Source: Pyricularia pennisetigena (lineage: Eukaryota > Ascomycota > Sordariomycetes > Magnaporthales > Pyriculariaceae). Taken from it: a stretch of DNA of 64,000 nt. The position numbers and the translations under genes were made by a program. The stretch lies in contig NC_043742.1 in the NCBI RefSeq assembly GCF_004337985.1, positions 2,218,176 through 2,282,175 of the forward strand, written 5' to 3'. Below, piece after piece: positions 35,274-46,224 of this stretch (position 1 is its first letter; the number at the start of each line of letters is the position of its first letter). The notes under the pieces are model-generated. The model did not search any database. It worked only from the letters and a program-made list of their open reading frames with translations, and was not told the DNA's origin.

Positions 35274-36120
35274 TATCGACCAGTTGCGTTTGGAGGAACG
35301 TCCCTAGTGAGTTGATCAAGGCCCCAGAGCCAAACCGTCCCTTTCATCATACTATACTCCGAAGGATTTTTTTCTTTCTCTGACCCTGGTCTCCCCAAGG
35401 GAATGCCTACTGAGCGGCACTCCATAGCCGCTAAGCCCTGTTCTGGCTTATCCGCCAAGCTGTGTGCCAAGCCGGCTGATCCACCAAACGCAGGCGTCGC
35501 CCATTCAGTCCCCAGGATTTTTTGCCGTAATGAAAACGCAAAAAAAAAAAAAAAAACAGTATCTGGTGGTGCTGGGCAGCTTTGCCCTTGCTGACAAGCA
35601 TGCATTCGAAGTGTGGTGAGATTTTCTGGTGGGGACCTGAAATGACCTGATCTTGACATGGTTGGATTGAACTTGTCGACCTGGTCGCCTCGGTATTTCT
35701 GCCTGTACCCTCCTGTCTTGTTCTGCAGGCAATTCAAGTTCCCATTGATCTGTCTTTTGGTACCCATCCCTCGAGGAACGAGACGCGGAGCAGCCACCAA
35801 GTTGTGTTAAACCGTGGAGGAAGCAAAACCCTGAAGAACCGAAAGCCAGCCGGTTGAATCACGTCGCAAAGTGAATACGAAAAGGGTCAAAATAGTGCGG
35901 AGCTCATAACTATTACGTACCTTTCGTAACACCGGCGGGAACCAGAACCGAACGGGTTTAGGGAAGGACCTGCATCCCCGACGAGAACAAAGCGACCACC
36001 TGCTCAGGCTCCTCGGACTCGGCGTCAATACACACCCTGAGACAATTTAAAAAATAAAATAAAATAAAATAAAAAATACTTGTGCCCTCCGACCGGGACG
36101 GCTCGACAGAACAAAGAACC
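35274..36120. other. Intergenic, upstream of the cysteine-rich membrane protein
   Basis: No supported gene. A poly-A run lies at 35540-35557. An A-rich AAAATAAAAT repeat (36050-36077) sits just before the next gene's start. I looked here for an upstream exon coding a signal peptide for the gene at 36121 and did not find one. Confidence 0.5.
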
Positions 36121-37255
36121 ATGTCAGGTGCCACAATCAGGGACGATTACGATAACTGGTTCTTCGCAACCAACAAGACGGACAACAAATGCCCGTCCTT
36201 CAACGCCAAATGCATCCCGCCCAAGGCGTGCGCTAGGGATCCCAACACCGGCCAGTCGTTCTGCTGCGACACGGGGCCCAGGACGGTGTGCTGGCGGAGC
36301 GCTACAACATGCAAAACAGATGGGTCGACCCTGTCTTGCGGATCGGGGTCGAACAGTTGGTGCTGTTTGTCTGGATCGTGAGTTTTTTTATTCTTTCTGT
36401 TTTCTTGGAATCTCCCATATTTGCCCCCCTGGCGGTGACTTTATCTCCATCTCGAGCACACAAAATTGGAGCGACTACACAATACCGAGACAGAAAAGAA
36501 CTGACGAAAAGATTCTGCCACTCAGTGAGAAATGTACAGAAAGACCGGGTCAATCCGGCATCTGCTGGAGCACCCTCCAGAACACCCTCAAACAGATCAG
36601 CGTAGCCGAACTCGATGCAGCATTTTCGTCTCTCAGCAGCGCCCAGCCGGCCTCTTCGACGCTTCAATTTACGCCCTCGACGATGATAGCAGCGACGGCG
36701 ACCAGCGATGGTGGGCCGGCGTCGGTGACAGACGCGCCGGGTTCGCCCTCGAGCAGCTCTTCGCCCGCGTCCGAGGCCGCCGGTAACGGCAACAGCAGCG
36801 GCGGCCTGTCCGCAGGCGCGATAGCGGGCATGGTCGTCGGCCTGGTCCTGGGGCTCGCGGTCATTGCGGCCTCGGGCTTTCTGATCTGGCAGTGCGTCAA
36901 GAGGAGGGACGCACGGGCGAGGGGCGGCGGGGACATGCACGCCACGATGGGCGAGCTGGACGGCACGTCGTCTTCGTCGCCGCAGCTTCTCAAGTCGGCG
37001 GCCCAGTCGACCGACCGGCCGTATGGCCATCACCAGATCGCGGGCGCACAAGGCGGCGCGGCGGAGGTGATTGCCAGTGCCGGCGTGGGCCAAACTGCAG
37101 AGTTACAGCACGGCAAGGGGTTCTACGCGCCGTCTGAGTTGGACGCGTCGAGCAACGGGGCGGGTCCGCAAGGGTCGGTCAATGAGTTGCCGGGGGATTG
37201 GCGCGTTCGCGATAGACATGGTGAGAAGACTTTGTCGACTACCATGCCGCGATGA
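36121..37255 (+). CDS. Cysteine-rich single-pass membrane protein
   Basis: Function unknown; the architecture suggests a cell-surface protein. Exon 1 is 36121-36377 and exon 2 is 36526-37255. The intron (36378-36525, 148 bp) has a GTGAGT donor and a CACTCAG acceptor; the split codon restores Ser. The product is 328 residues. Residues 1-105 carry twelve cysteines in clusters (FCCDTGPRTVCW, SWCCLSGSEKC, GICW), suggesting a disulfide-bonded external domain. A Ser/Thr/Ala-rich stalk (about 115-180) leads to one membrane helix (about 183-206, GAIAGMVVGLVLGLAVIAAS) with Gly-xxx-Gly spacing, followed by a basic stop (KRRDARARGG) and a disordered tail. No N-terminal signal peptide is visible, so either the helix acts as a reverse anchor or an upstream exon is missed. 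The splice join and the codon use support a real gene. Confidence 0.75.
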
Positions 37256-37879
37256 TGGTGCATACATGATTTTTTTTTGTTTTTCGCCTTGTCGTTCTGT
37301 GTCAATAGTAATACGATATACCCTCGATTTCGAAAAAAAAAACCCCCCATTGTTATTGTGGTTTCCGACTTGCCGGTTTGGTTTGCTGCGGCTTGGCTTA
37401 GAGGCAGAGCTGCCCACTCGTACCCCAACAGCCCGCTTAGGTTAGGGGAAGTGTTGCGCTAAAAAACACAGCCAAAAGACGAAAGCTCCCGTTAATGACT
37501 AATGCCAGTGACTTCGGTAAATATAGCCTGCAACAGGAAAGCCTCAAGCCTCCGCCGGCTTACTGCTGCTGTCACAGGTGGGAGACCCAAATCACTGCCG
37601 CGAATACGACAAAGCAGTCTCTTTGGTGCAGGAATGACGGCTGTCAAGTTGCTCACTGCCAAGTCAAACATTGAAATAACAAAAGCGCTGGTCTTTGCAG
37701 CGTTTAGAGCCAGCAGCAAGCATCAGTTAGTCTGCGTGCGACGAATCGATCGACAACCAAACGCTAATGCAGGCGTCCTTGCATTGTGCGACGCGTGCCT
37801 TCGACGCTTCGATGCATGCGTTAGCGTTGGAGATTCTTTACCTCGCCTTGACTTGCGTAGGTGTCGCTTTTGATGCATG
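37256..37879. other. Intergenic, left of the MITE
   Basis: 3' flank of the membrane-protein gene. A 123-codon plus-strand frame (37502-37873) ends just before the inverted-repeat element; it has no recognisable features and I do not call it a gene. Confidence 0.4.
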
Positions 37880-37881
37880 TA

Positions 37882-38341
37882 CAGCACCTGTCCAAAATAA
37901 CGCAACGATCCCCAACTCCCAACAAAAGTTACCATTTTCACAAAACCATGACTTTTCCAGTATAGGAAATGCAGCTTCGTCACTTGGGAATTAAGTGCAA
38001 ATCTAATTAAGTAGATTAAAACAAAAAATTTGTTTTGTTTCGTAATATATTTCATGTTTGGTAAAACATTGAAATAAAAACATTAGAATTTAGAACAAAT
38101 GCATCCCCTGTAACCCTCTATAATAAACTTTTTCTAATTTCTATTCGTTATATTTATATTTGTAATTGCAATTTTGATTAAGTTCTACAGTAATACTATA
38201 TAATATGTAAAACCTTTCAAATTTTGATTACTTAGGAATCTTCATTAGTTAATATTTTGGATTTACTTTCATATTTATATTTGAAAATCTAGAGTTTTGG
38301 CGGGATCTTGGGATCGTTGCGTTATTTTTGGACAGGTGCTG
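37882..38341. mobile_element. MITE with 31-32 bp terminal inverted repeats and TA duplication
   Basis: The left end (37882-37912) begins CAGCACCTGTCC and runs through AACGCAACGATCCC. The right end (38310-38341) is its reverse complement apart from one extra A in an A run. Both ends are flanked by TA (37880-37881 and 38342-38343), the target duplication of the Tc1/mariner-pogo superfamily. The interior (about 37990-38300) is strongly AT-rich with no open frame, so the element is non-autonomous and would need a transposase from elsewhere in the genome. The AT-rich interior could be original or the result of RIP-type C-to-T mutation; the ends are hardly affected. Total 460 bp. Confidence 0.88.
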
Positions 38342-38343
38342 TA

Positions 38344-38448
38344 CCGTAGACCCAGACTTGGGGTAAGATCTGGCTAGATCTAGGTGGGAACGATCTAGAG
38401 GGCCATGAACTTTTGTCGAAAAAAGAAAGAAAAGAAAAGAAAAAAAAA

Positions 38449-38486
<38 letters not shown>

Positions 38487-39439
38487 CCAAAAGAACCAAA
38501 CACCTATTCCAGAAACAGTTGCAAGATTCCAGCCCATCAAAGGAGCCGTTTATTCAACGTCACACACGTCGTGGCCAGGAAAATGGGACGAACCATATGC
38601 CTTAGCCGCGGGGGGTTACTCCACCCATCATCCCGAGGCGCTGGCGCAGCACCCACAGTGGAGTAAGCAGACCACCCAGGGGGTTGCAACATTTCAGCGC
38701 ATTGACTTTTGCCTTTTGCCAGGGCTTACTACTGATGGGATCTTGGTTGTTCTTCCTTCTGTAGTTTTCTTCCTGACGCGACAATTGTTGACGCAGCCCG
38801 CACACACATTGACGCCAGCTCAATTCATTGCCCCGCGTCAAGTCAGTCAAGATTCGACGCCGCCTGCAGACCGCCACCAGACTCGGCTCGTACTGATATT
38901 GATATTTGTTATGGCGCGTACTAATATTTTTCGCTGTAGTCAGTCAACTAACTCTGCGGGAACTTGACGTCCGATCTGATGTCACCCAAAGATTCGAACA
39001 AGCCACCACCGCCGTCGCATCCGCCGTCTTTCCGTACACATCAAAGCCTCTTTGATACATATTGCTCACGGCCGACTAAGCAAGTGCTTGCTGCCTTCGC
39101 ATCTTTCCTACCTCCATCATCATCAGCCAGGTTCCCCGGACCAAGCGAGGGTGGGTCTGGTATAAGTCAACTGTCTTCCCGCCAGCATGTGCCGTTATGT
39201 TGGCTTTCATATTTCGTCTTCCTTGGTTTCTATTCTAGTCGGATAGAAAACACACCTAAATTTTGAGGAGCTCTTGGCTCTTCCAAATGCATAAAGTTCA
39301 TGTCCAAAAATATCAGATCTACGCCCCATATCATGACATAGTAGGTAACCTGCAATACGACCGTTGCCTGCAGACGTTTTAAACTCCATCTTTCCCTCGT
39401 GGAGGAAGAAGATCATTTCAATTTCTACTTACATATACC
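38344..39439. other. Intergenic, upstream of the chitosanase gene
   Basis: Contains a CA microsatellite and the promoter and leader of the chitosanase. A GGTATAAGTC word near 39158 is a possible TATA element about 280 bp before the start. No other gene is supported. Confidence 0.45.
38452..38482. repeat. (AC)15 microsatellite
   Basis: About fifteen AC dinucleotides, directly preceded by a purine-rich AAAGAAAAGA tract. Noncoding. Confidence 0.95.
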
Positions 39440-41572
39440 ATGCGATTCAACATTGCAACTTTGACATTATCGTCGTCGCTGCTCTTTGCAGCGGCGGCGG
39501 CGCGAGACATACCAGAAAACATCAAGAAGCTCCGAGAGTCTATCATCGCCAGAGGAGACTGCAAGAAGAAGCTAGCCAGTGGCTTTCGGACAGTCTCCGA
39601 AGATAAAAAGAGTATGTTCTTTTTTTCCCCCTCTACACACATGACAATCAAGAAACGACCACCCTCCTCTTCCTCTCTTCATATTTACTAACCAACTCGG
39701 CATCTTCAACCTTACAGCTGGCTCATATTGTGGAGATTTGCTCGACTCGGCAGGAGTCATCTACCAGCAGATGCCTGGCGGTCAGCTGAGTGACATGGAT
39801 ATCGACTGCGACGGGCAGCAGACAGGGCGCCAGAAGGACGATGGCCGGTGCTCCAAGAGCAAGGATACGCAGGCCGAGACGTCGTTTGCCGACATCCTCA
39901 AGAGTTACAACGTCAGCATCAAGGACCTGAACCCCTTTGTGCACTCGTACGTCGTGTTTGGCAACGAAGGCAAGCCCGGCTGGCCCCAGTTCAGGCCCAA
40001 CCGTGTCAAGACCAAAAACGGGAAGAAGGTCGAGCCGCTCAGTGTCATGGCCGTTGTGTGCGGCGACAAGATGGTATGTCTTTTTTTTTTTTCGTTCCCT
40101 GCTACGGAAACCAGATGACAATAATCAGTGCCTCTCAACCGTCACTTGAAACTTACGAGTGTATGATTTGCTGACTATGGGATGGACTACAAACACAGTT
40201 CTACGGCGTGTGGGGCGACGAAAACGGCCCCGATGGCGATCATCCCATGATGGGTGAGGTAGGCATCGGACTGGCCACGGCCTGCTACGGCTCGTCCGAG
40301 ATAGACGGCGACAACGGCCACAGCGAGAACGACGTGCTGTATCTCGCCTTCACCGGCGAGGAAGCCGTCCCGGGCGCAAGGGGCGCCAGGTGGGACGCCA
40401 GCTCGTTTGAAGAGTTCGAATCCAGCCTGCACCCCATCGGTGACTCGCTCATCAAGAGGATCGACGGCTCTATCCCCGGAAAGTCGGGCCATAATACGAC
40501 GAGCATACAGCATAGATTCCCGGCGGAAGAGATTCGCCGGGGTCGTCCTAGGCGGATCCTCCGCTGTGAGAACCCCGAAAAGCCCGCTGGGTCGACCGAT
40601 GCGGACCCACAGACCACTGGGGACAAGCCTCGGTATATCGAGCATCAGGCTCCCGTCCCGGCTGCGGCTGACGAGGGAGCAGTGGGCCCGACGGTGGAGC
40701 ATGCCAAGGAAGAGGAGAGCCGGGACAGTCTCAAGATGGAGACGAGCGGAGGAGTCAAGGACAATGGTGACATGGGTGAAAAACCCAAAGATCCCCCCAA
40801 GGACGACAAACCAAAAGACCCGCCCAAGGATGACAAGCCCAAGGATCCTCCCAAGGATGACAAGCCCAAAGACCCCCCCAAGGCGGAGCCTCAAAAGCCC
40901 AGGCCCGACGGCAGCATGGACAGTTTGAAGATGGAGACAGGGCCGGGTATCAAGGATAACGGCGATATGGGCGAAAAGAAGCCTGATGACAAGAAACCAG
41001 ATGACAAAAAGCCCGATGATAAGAAGCCGGATGACAAGAAGCCGGATGACAAGAAGCCGGATGACAAGAAACCAGATGATAAAAAGCCCAACGACAAGGA
41101 CAAGCCAAAACTGAGTCCCCAAGGCTTCGAGATCATTGATCCAATGGCGAAAGACTATAATAGATGGGACAAGGGCCTTGAAGGGGATGGCAAACCAGAT
41201 GACAAAAAGCCTGACGACAAAAAGCCCGAAGACAAAGGAAAGCCCAAGATGAGCCCTCAAGGCTTCGAGATTATCGATCCGCTGGCCAAGAACTACAACA
41301 GATGGGAAAAGGGCTTCGAGGGAGATGGTAAGCCTGACGCTAAACCTGAGGCCAAACCAGAGGCGAAACCCGATGCCAAGCCCGAACAGAAACCCGCAAC
41401 CCCCAAGGACGACAAGAAAGAGGCGGAAAAGAAGGAAGCAGAGAAAAAGGCGGCAGAAGCAGCAGCCAAGAAGGAAGCCGACAAGAAAGAGCCAGAGAAG
41501 AAGAATATCGAGCTCAGGCAGAGCAAGCTGCCCATCGCCAAGCGGCCAGAAGTCGAAGGATTCATGAAATAG
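39440..41572 (+). CDS. Secreted GH75 endo-chitosanase with long Lys/Pro/Asp repeat tail
   Basis: Hydrolyses beta-1,4 links in chitosan outside the cell. Exons are 39440-39611, 39718-40073 and 40199-41572. The introns (106 and 125 bp) have GTATGT donors. The product is 633 residues. The signal peptide is residues 1 to about 21 (LSSSLLFAAAAA). The GH75 domain spans about 30-235: SYCGDLLDSAGV, SDMDIDCDGQQ, HSYVVFGNEGKPGWPQF, PLSVMAVVCGDKMFYGVWGD, NDVLYLAFTGEEAVPG. By family alignment the catalytic pair should be Asp183 and Glu196 (13 apart, as in Fusarium chitosanase). Beyond residue 236 lie about 400 disordered residues: two copies of a DSLKMET-KDNGDMGEK unit (352 and 417), PKDPPKDD and KPDDK tandem arrays, two copies of an SPQGFEIIDP-NRW unit (482 and 528), and a Lys/Glu/Ala end. 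GH75 proteins are usually only about 240-300 residues, so the tail is unusual. Confidence 0.9.
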
Positions 41573-43624
41573 GTGGGCACCCACCTCCTTTGCCTACTTT
41601 CCATTTGGGAATTGATACAGCTTTTGCGATTCATTTTTTTTTTCTCTTTACATTATTTTTTTATTGCTCTTAGTATATTCTCCTTCTACTCTGTTTTATT
41701 CTCGATTCATATTTTAGATAGAGTCATTGGACATAATCTGGGCTTGCATATAGAGGTCATGACGGGATGAGCACTGGGCATTTGCATTATTTTGGCGCTT
41801 CTGGGCTATGTCTATTCATGGTACATATTTGGGGTCAAAATCGATTTATTTCTGTTCAACTTGACTCGATTGCGATTTGCTACGCATACCATCGTGCTCC
41901 TGAAATGTGCTATTTGAAGTGCGTCTCACTAGGCGTTCCCGTGATCATATCACGTACATTTCTTTGCTGTCTCTGCAATAGTCTATCATCCATTATTATT
42001 AATATAGACACAAAGACCCTAGCCATCCACCAAAGTCCACCACTCAAATAGATAATGTGCCGTGACACTCACTTTCTGCATGCTTCCTGCGCCAAGCAAC
42101 ATCGATTTGGCAGTGTATACTCATGTATCCTTGGGCAATGCTGACATTCGATTCGCCAAAGCAGCACCCGGCATTGCAGCAAGTGATCCACAAAGCAGCT
42201 GTGGCGGTCGGCCGCCTGTCATCACCCCCTTTCCCCTTTCTAGCTACATCGCCTGCTCCTCGAGAAAATGTATACGATTGGCTGTAGATGCGGGTTAGGT
42301 CTGCATGCCGCCATGGACCTCCTGAATCGATTGGACGGCTTCAGTCACCATGGACCTTGGCCTGCCCATTGACAGCTCACTCAAAGCTGTCTTTTGTGTA
42401 TGACATGCATGAATGTATGCAATAGACATGGCTGTATGGTTGGTGCCAAGAGCCCAATCGACAAGAAGAAAAAAAAAAAAAGGACGGACGGGGAGATCAT
42501 CCCTGTTTTGTTCTTTAGCTATCATAAGCGAGTGACAGAACCGGGGCGGATTTTTGCTTAGACCAAAGATGAAATACTGAAAGGCTGGATGATGGGAACT
42601 CTTGTTTTATGTCTGGTTGGTGTTGTCAATTGTCCTCTGCTTGTAGATTAAAAAAGTACCTGGATTGAGGCACAACTCTGGGGGAGTGAGTGAGAGGAGA
42701 TGGAGAGCTGAAGTGCCGCGTAGAGAAGTGTTCGGTGATTGACCGGCGATGGAAGCGGGGTTCTCATGCATGTTTTCCATATTTTTTTTTTTTTGTTTGG
42801 TTCTCTTTCTGCAAAAGTCAACTGCCAGCACAACCAGTCCCATTCTATCAAAATTTTGCGTAATTTGTGGGCGTTTTTTGATGCCCAACTGGGGTTTTGT
42901 TTATTTATCTCCATACCGCTACTTCGTTTGCCTTGGCCTGTCCATACCTCAAACATCTCGCTATATAAATTTCGGGTAGAGACCATAACTGTCGATGAAC
43001 GGCACATCATCATCAACCGCGACGGGTGAATCGATGTGACTTGCAGGGCCAAAGTCAACCCGGATTATGACTGGCCCAGCTGCGTTGCAACCATGAGGTG
43101 CTGACAACCTCGGCAGCCACTCACAAGACAGACACCACCACCATCACCATCGCTGCCATTCTCTTCCTCCTCCTGTGTCGGCCCACTGAGGCTCAACCAG
43201 TCCAGGTCATGCTGCAGAAGACGGCCCCGCCAAACCAAGTGTCCCTGGTCCCCTGCGTGTTTGCACTTTCTTCCGAACCCGGGGAATGCTTTTTTTTCTT
43301 CTACTTGGACATTGAACATTCGGGGTCCTAGTTTGCCTCTGTTGGGACTGGTAAAAGTTGGGTTGCGCACAAGATCGTACCCGGCGTTTTGAGGTTGGGT
43401 TATTGTCCCAAAAGAGATCGCCAAGCGCACGTCGCGAACCCAACAGGGAAAACCGTCTATATCAGCAGCAGCAGTACCAAAAAGGGCAGTCCTTCAGCAA
43501 AGACAAAGACCGCCAATCACACTCCAAAACCGAGGCAAAAGCCTATCCCACAATTGCACGTTAATTTTTATTTTATTTTCTCATATCTCAAGCATATATA
43601 CAAAGCCTCTTCCGACAAAGCAAC
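41573..43624. other. Intergenic between chitosanase and small membrane protein
   Basis: T-rich 3' flank, then about 1.8 kb with no supported gene. A TATATA word (43594-43600) lies 25-30 bases before the next start. A short hydrophobic frame near 43140-43200 has no ATG and no splice partner that I can find. Confidence 0.45.
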
Positions 43625-44158
43625 ATGGTACGCGACAAACTCGGCGACCTGCCGACGCCTCCTGCACCAACCCTGAGAATCCGGCAACCGCAAGCCCGCG
43701 TAGTTACACAGACGATCGAGCGCGCCACAACCACGTACACGACGCACGTCACGCTGGGCCTCGGCGGCGAAACGGCCGCCCCTGCTCCTCCTTCAGCATC
43801 TCCGGCAGCACCACCCGCGGGCGCCGTCAACTCGGCCCCCGGCTACAACTACATTGGCGCCATCGTCGGCTCCGTCGTGGCGTTTGTGTTTCTGCTCCTG
43901 CTGCTGTGGTGCTGCATCTGCAAGCCGCGCATCCTGCGCCGCCAGCGCCAGCTCGCCGCCGCCAGGGATGGCTACTGGTCCGGCTACGACAGCGAGCGCT
44001 CCTCGAGGAGCGGCAGCAGCCCCGCGAGGGCGTCGAGGCCCCGCGTCCCGCCCATGCCGGTGCTGAATCCGCCGCCCGTGCGCATCAAGCCCACGAGGCA
44101 TACGGGCTGGACGCATTCCGCCGAGCCGCAGATCCGTGGAGTGAGGATGTTTCCTTGA
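43625..44158 (+). CDS. Small single-pass membrane protein
   Basis: Unrecognised protein of 177 residues in one exon. A short N-terminal segment and a Thr/Ala/Pro-rich region (about 25-75, with TTTYTTHVTLGLGG) lead to one strong membrane helix (77-98, IGAIVGSVVAFVFLLLLLW). The helix is followed by cysteines and a strongly basic stop (CKPRILRRQRQ), giving an outside-in orientation. The tail is Ser/Arg/Pro-rich and disordered (SERSSRSGSSPARASRPR). There is no signal peptide. High G+C at third positions sets it off from the flanks and supports coding. The layout resembles fungal surface sensors or stalk proteins, but no specific family is claimed. Confidence 0.65.
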   Translation: MVRDKLGDLPTPPAPTLRIRQPQARVVTQTIERATTTYTTHVTLGLGGETAAPAPPSASPAAPPAGAVNSAPGYNYIGAIVGSVVAFVFLLLLLWCCICKPRILRRQRQLAAARDGYWSGYDSERSSRSGSSPARASRPRVPPMPVLNPPPVRIKPTRHTGWTHSAEPQIRGVRMFP

Positions 44159-45449
44159 GAGGTCTTTGGTAGCCTCTGAGCTTTGTTTTCGGCTGGTTGG
44201 GGAAGCCTCCTGTTTCTTTGTGTGGGCTTTATGAATATGCCGTGACTTGTACGTTCTCATGTCGTTGTCGAGCGAGCGTTTTTTGGTAACCGTTTCTCAT
44301 ATTTTGCCTCTTCATTTGATTATTTGCTTGATACCCAGGATAGGGCAGCGCTGTCAATTATCTTTCATTCGTCTTTACCTGTTTCCTTTTTTCATTTCTC
44401 GCAGAACTCCGAGTATATGGCTGAACAATGAAAGCTTTTGATTATCGTAGCTTAACTTTTGTGGGATTCTATGCGCCTCTCATCGAGGCTCCTATGTCAG
44501 CTTCATCTGGTCATTGTGGTCAACATGATATGCGAAAGGGTTGACGGCAGACATCATTTCTTTTTTTTTTTTTTCTGCGGTTACCGCAGCTTCACTGAGC
44601 CCATGATGCCCGTCATTGGCCAAGGGAGGAAACGGTTGAAGCCAACCGTGTTTCATTGTGCTCACTGCCTACCTGTATTAAAAGACTGGCTCCTCCGGCC
44701 GTGGTTTCATGCGGTTCCTGCCGCAACTAGAGGTAGCGGAGCAAGTAACTCAGGTGAGATATTATATAAAGCCATCAATCTCAGCAAGCGCATAATCCTC
44801 CATCTAGCCTTCTCCAGCCATCTTTGTCCAGCGTTGGAAACATATATTAACAGCCAATGTGTTTCTCAGTCTTCTGGTGAGAAGTAAGTTCAGAGCAAAC
44901 AGAGCTCCAAGCACTCGACAGAACAGCACAATAACAGCAGCAAGAGGTTCTTCAAAGGTTTTATGATCTGTGTATTCAATCATACACACAATTCCAGCTG
45001 TAGCCATGAGAAAGAAATCTTGATCAAGACAGGGTATTTGTATCACAAAGGCCCTCCAGCCAGTGCAACGTGCCTGGATAAACTAGCACTGCTCAATGGC
45101 CATGGCTTACAACCAACCAAAAGGGGAAAGGCTCGTCTTGGTTTAGACCTCGATATAGGTCTTCGACTCCCTCATGACGGGCTTGGGCGTGATGTATTTA
45201 TGCTCGGCGGCTTCAAGCATGTCGGTTCTCATCTGCATCCCATGGCATTAGATCTCAAGGACGCTCTGTCGTTCATCAAAGAATGCTCTTCAGACGCCGT
45301 GGCTTTCGAGTCTCGACAACAGAGCTGCCGAGAGACTCTGATAACAGATTCGAGTTTCTGGGAGTCCACATGTCCAAGAGATCTAGCTTTTCACAAAGAG
45401 AACACAAGGAGACTAGAGTCTCGTTCCAAACTACCCAAAGCATTTCATT
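44159..45449. other. Intergenic, left of a decayed gene
   Basis: No intact gene. The right part (about 45150-45450) has partly protein-like sequence in shifting frames (for example DNRFEFLGVHMSKRSSFSQR) and may belong to the pseudogene that follows. A poly-T run is at 44560-44574. Confidence 0.4.
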
Positions 45450-46224
45450 GTCACATGAGTCTCGCTTTCAACGCTGGTGGATCGTTGGTACTCTTTGAAA
45501 ACTGCCAAAAGTAGAGAATTAACCATCTCTCACATGAGAGAAGTATGGAAATTACAGGACACAGGCTGGGCTTACCAGCCATTGCGACGACTAGAAGCAT
45601 TCCGGAAATGAACTGCCTGTCCTGGAAGCTTGTGAGCGTGCAGACACATCTACAAAACAGCGACAAGTCTGTGGGTCACTCCTTTAATTCGAAGCCAGTG
45701 TTTCAAAGGAGATGTCAGCTGCTATCTCTTGGAGCGAAATAGAACGGGATTTTAAGCTTTGTTACGCGCCTAGTGTTGCAATTTGTGAGTCTATCCGTCT
45801 CTCCTCGTCTTTCTGGAAAACTGAAAAGTTTGAAGATGCCAAGCCTACAAAGTTTGTTCTTGAACAACGAATTTTGGATCGTCTAACATAGGACAGCTTA
45901 TCGAGCACACATGTATCCTTCTTGGTTAGACTACTACAGGACATAGAAGAGGTCATTAGGCAGGCTATCACTTTGAAAAGCACGTGCATTCCTATATACA
46001 TGATTTAAGCCAGCTTCTGTTAGAGACAACAACCAACTGCAACCTACCTGAAGCCGAAACGTGGCATCGCTGACCTGCTCAAAGAAGTTGACCAGTTCAA
46101 TGAGGCCCCGATGAGAGTAAGCCTAGGCAACAGAGCCCATCAGCTTTATGATTCAAGACGTCAGCTCGTTCTAAAAATAGTTTCGCCAACATTCCCTCCA
46201 AGCGTGGACATTGAGGAGTGCTGA
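45450..46224 (+). pseudogene. Decayed protein-coding gene, unknown family
   Basis: Protein-like sequence is spread over shifting frames with internal stops. One frame reads LVDRWYSLKTAKSRELTISH then MREVWKLQDTGWAYQPLRRL, ending at TGA 45609. A second frame covers about 45612-45710. The third frame, from 45712, reads MSAAISWSEIERDFKLCYAP and KFEDAKPTKFVLEQRILDRL to a TAG (45889). It continues as VSFLVRLLQDIEEVIRQAI, passes TAA (46006) and TAG (46021), and goes on with YLKPKRGIADLLKEVDQFNE and NRAHQLYDSRRQLVLKIVS to TGA (46222). The long coherent blocks separated by three in-frame stops and two frameshifts argue for a pseudogene rather than chance. The Trp/Leu/Arg-rich helical character suggests an alpha-helical protein; I cannot name it. 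The start of the original gene lies somewhere to the left. Confidence 0.5.

Noticed and set aside
35273..35800. Minus-strand open frame of 175 codons
   Set aside because: Contains a poly-Phe from a poly-A run and reads as low-quality chance protein; overlaps no conserved motif.
37502..37873. Plus-strand frame of 123 codons just left of the MITE
   Set aside because: No recognisable features; ends by chance before the element.
38413..38967. 184-codon frame starting in the CA microsatellite
   Set aside because: Starts with a Lys run and Thr-His repeats from simple sequence; the rest is not protein-like.
40187..41584. 465-codon minus-strand frame opposite the chitosanase third exon
   Set aside because: Mirror of the repetitive GC-rich tail; the plus strand has the GH75 domain, signal peptide and splice sites.
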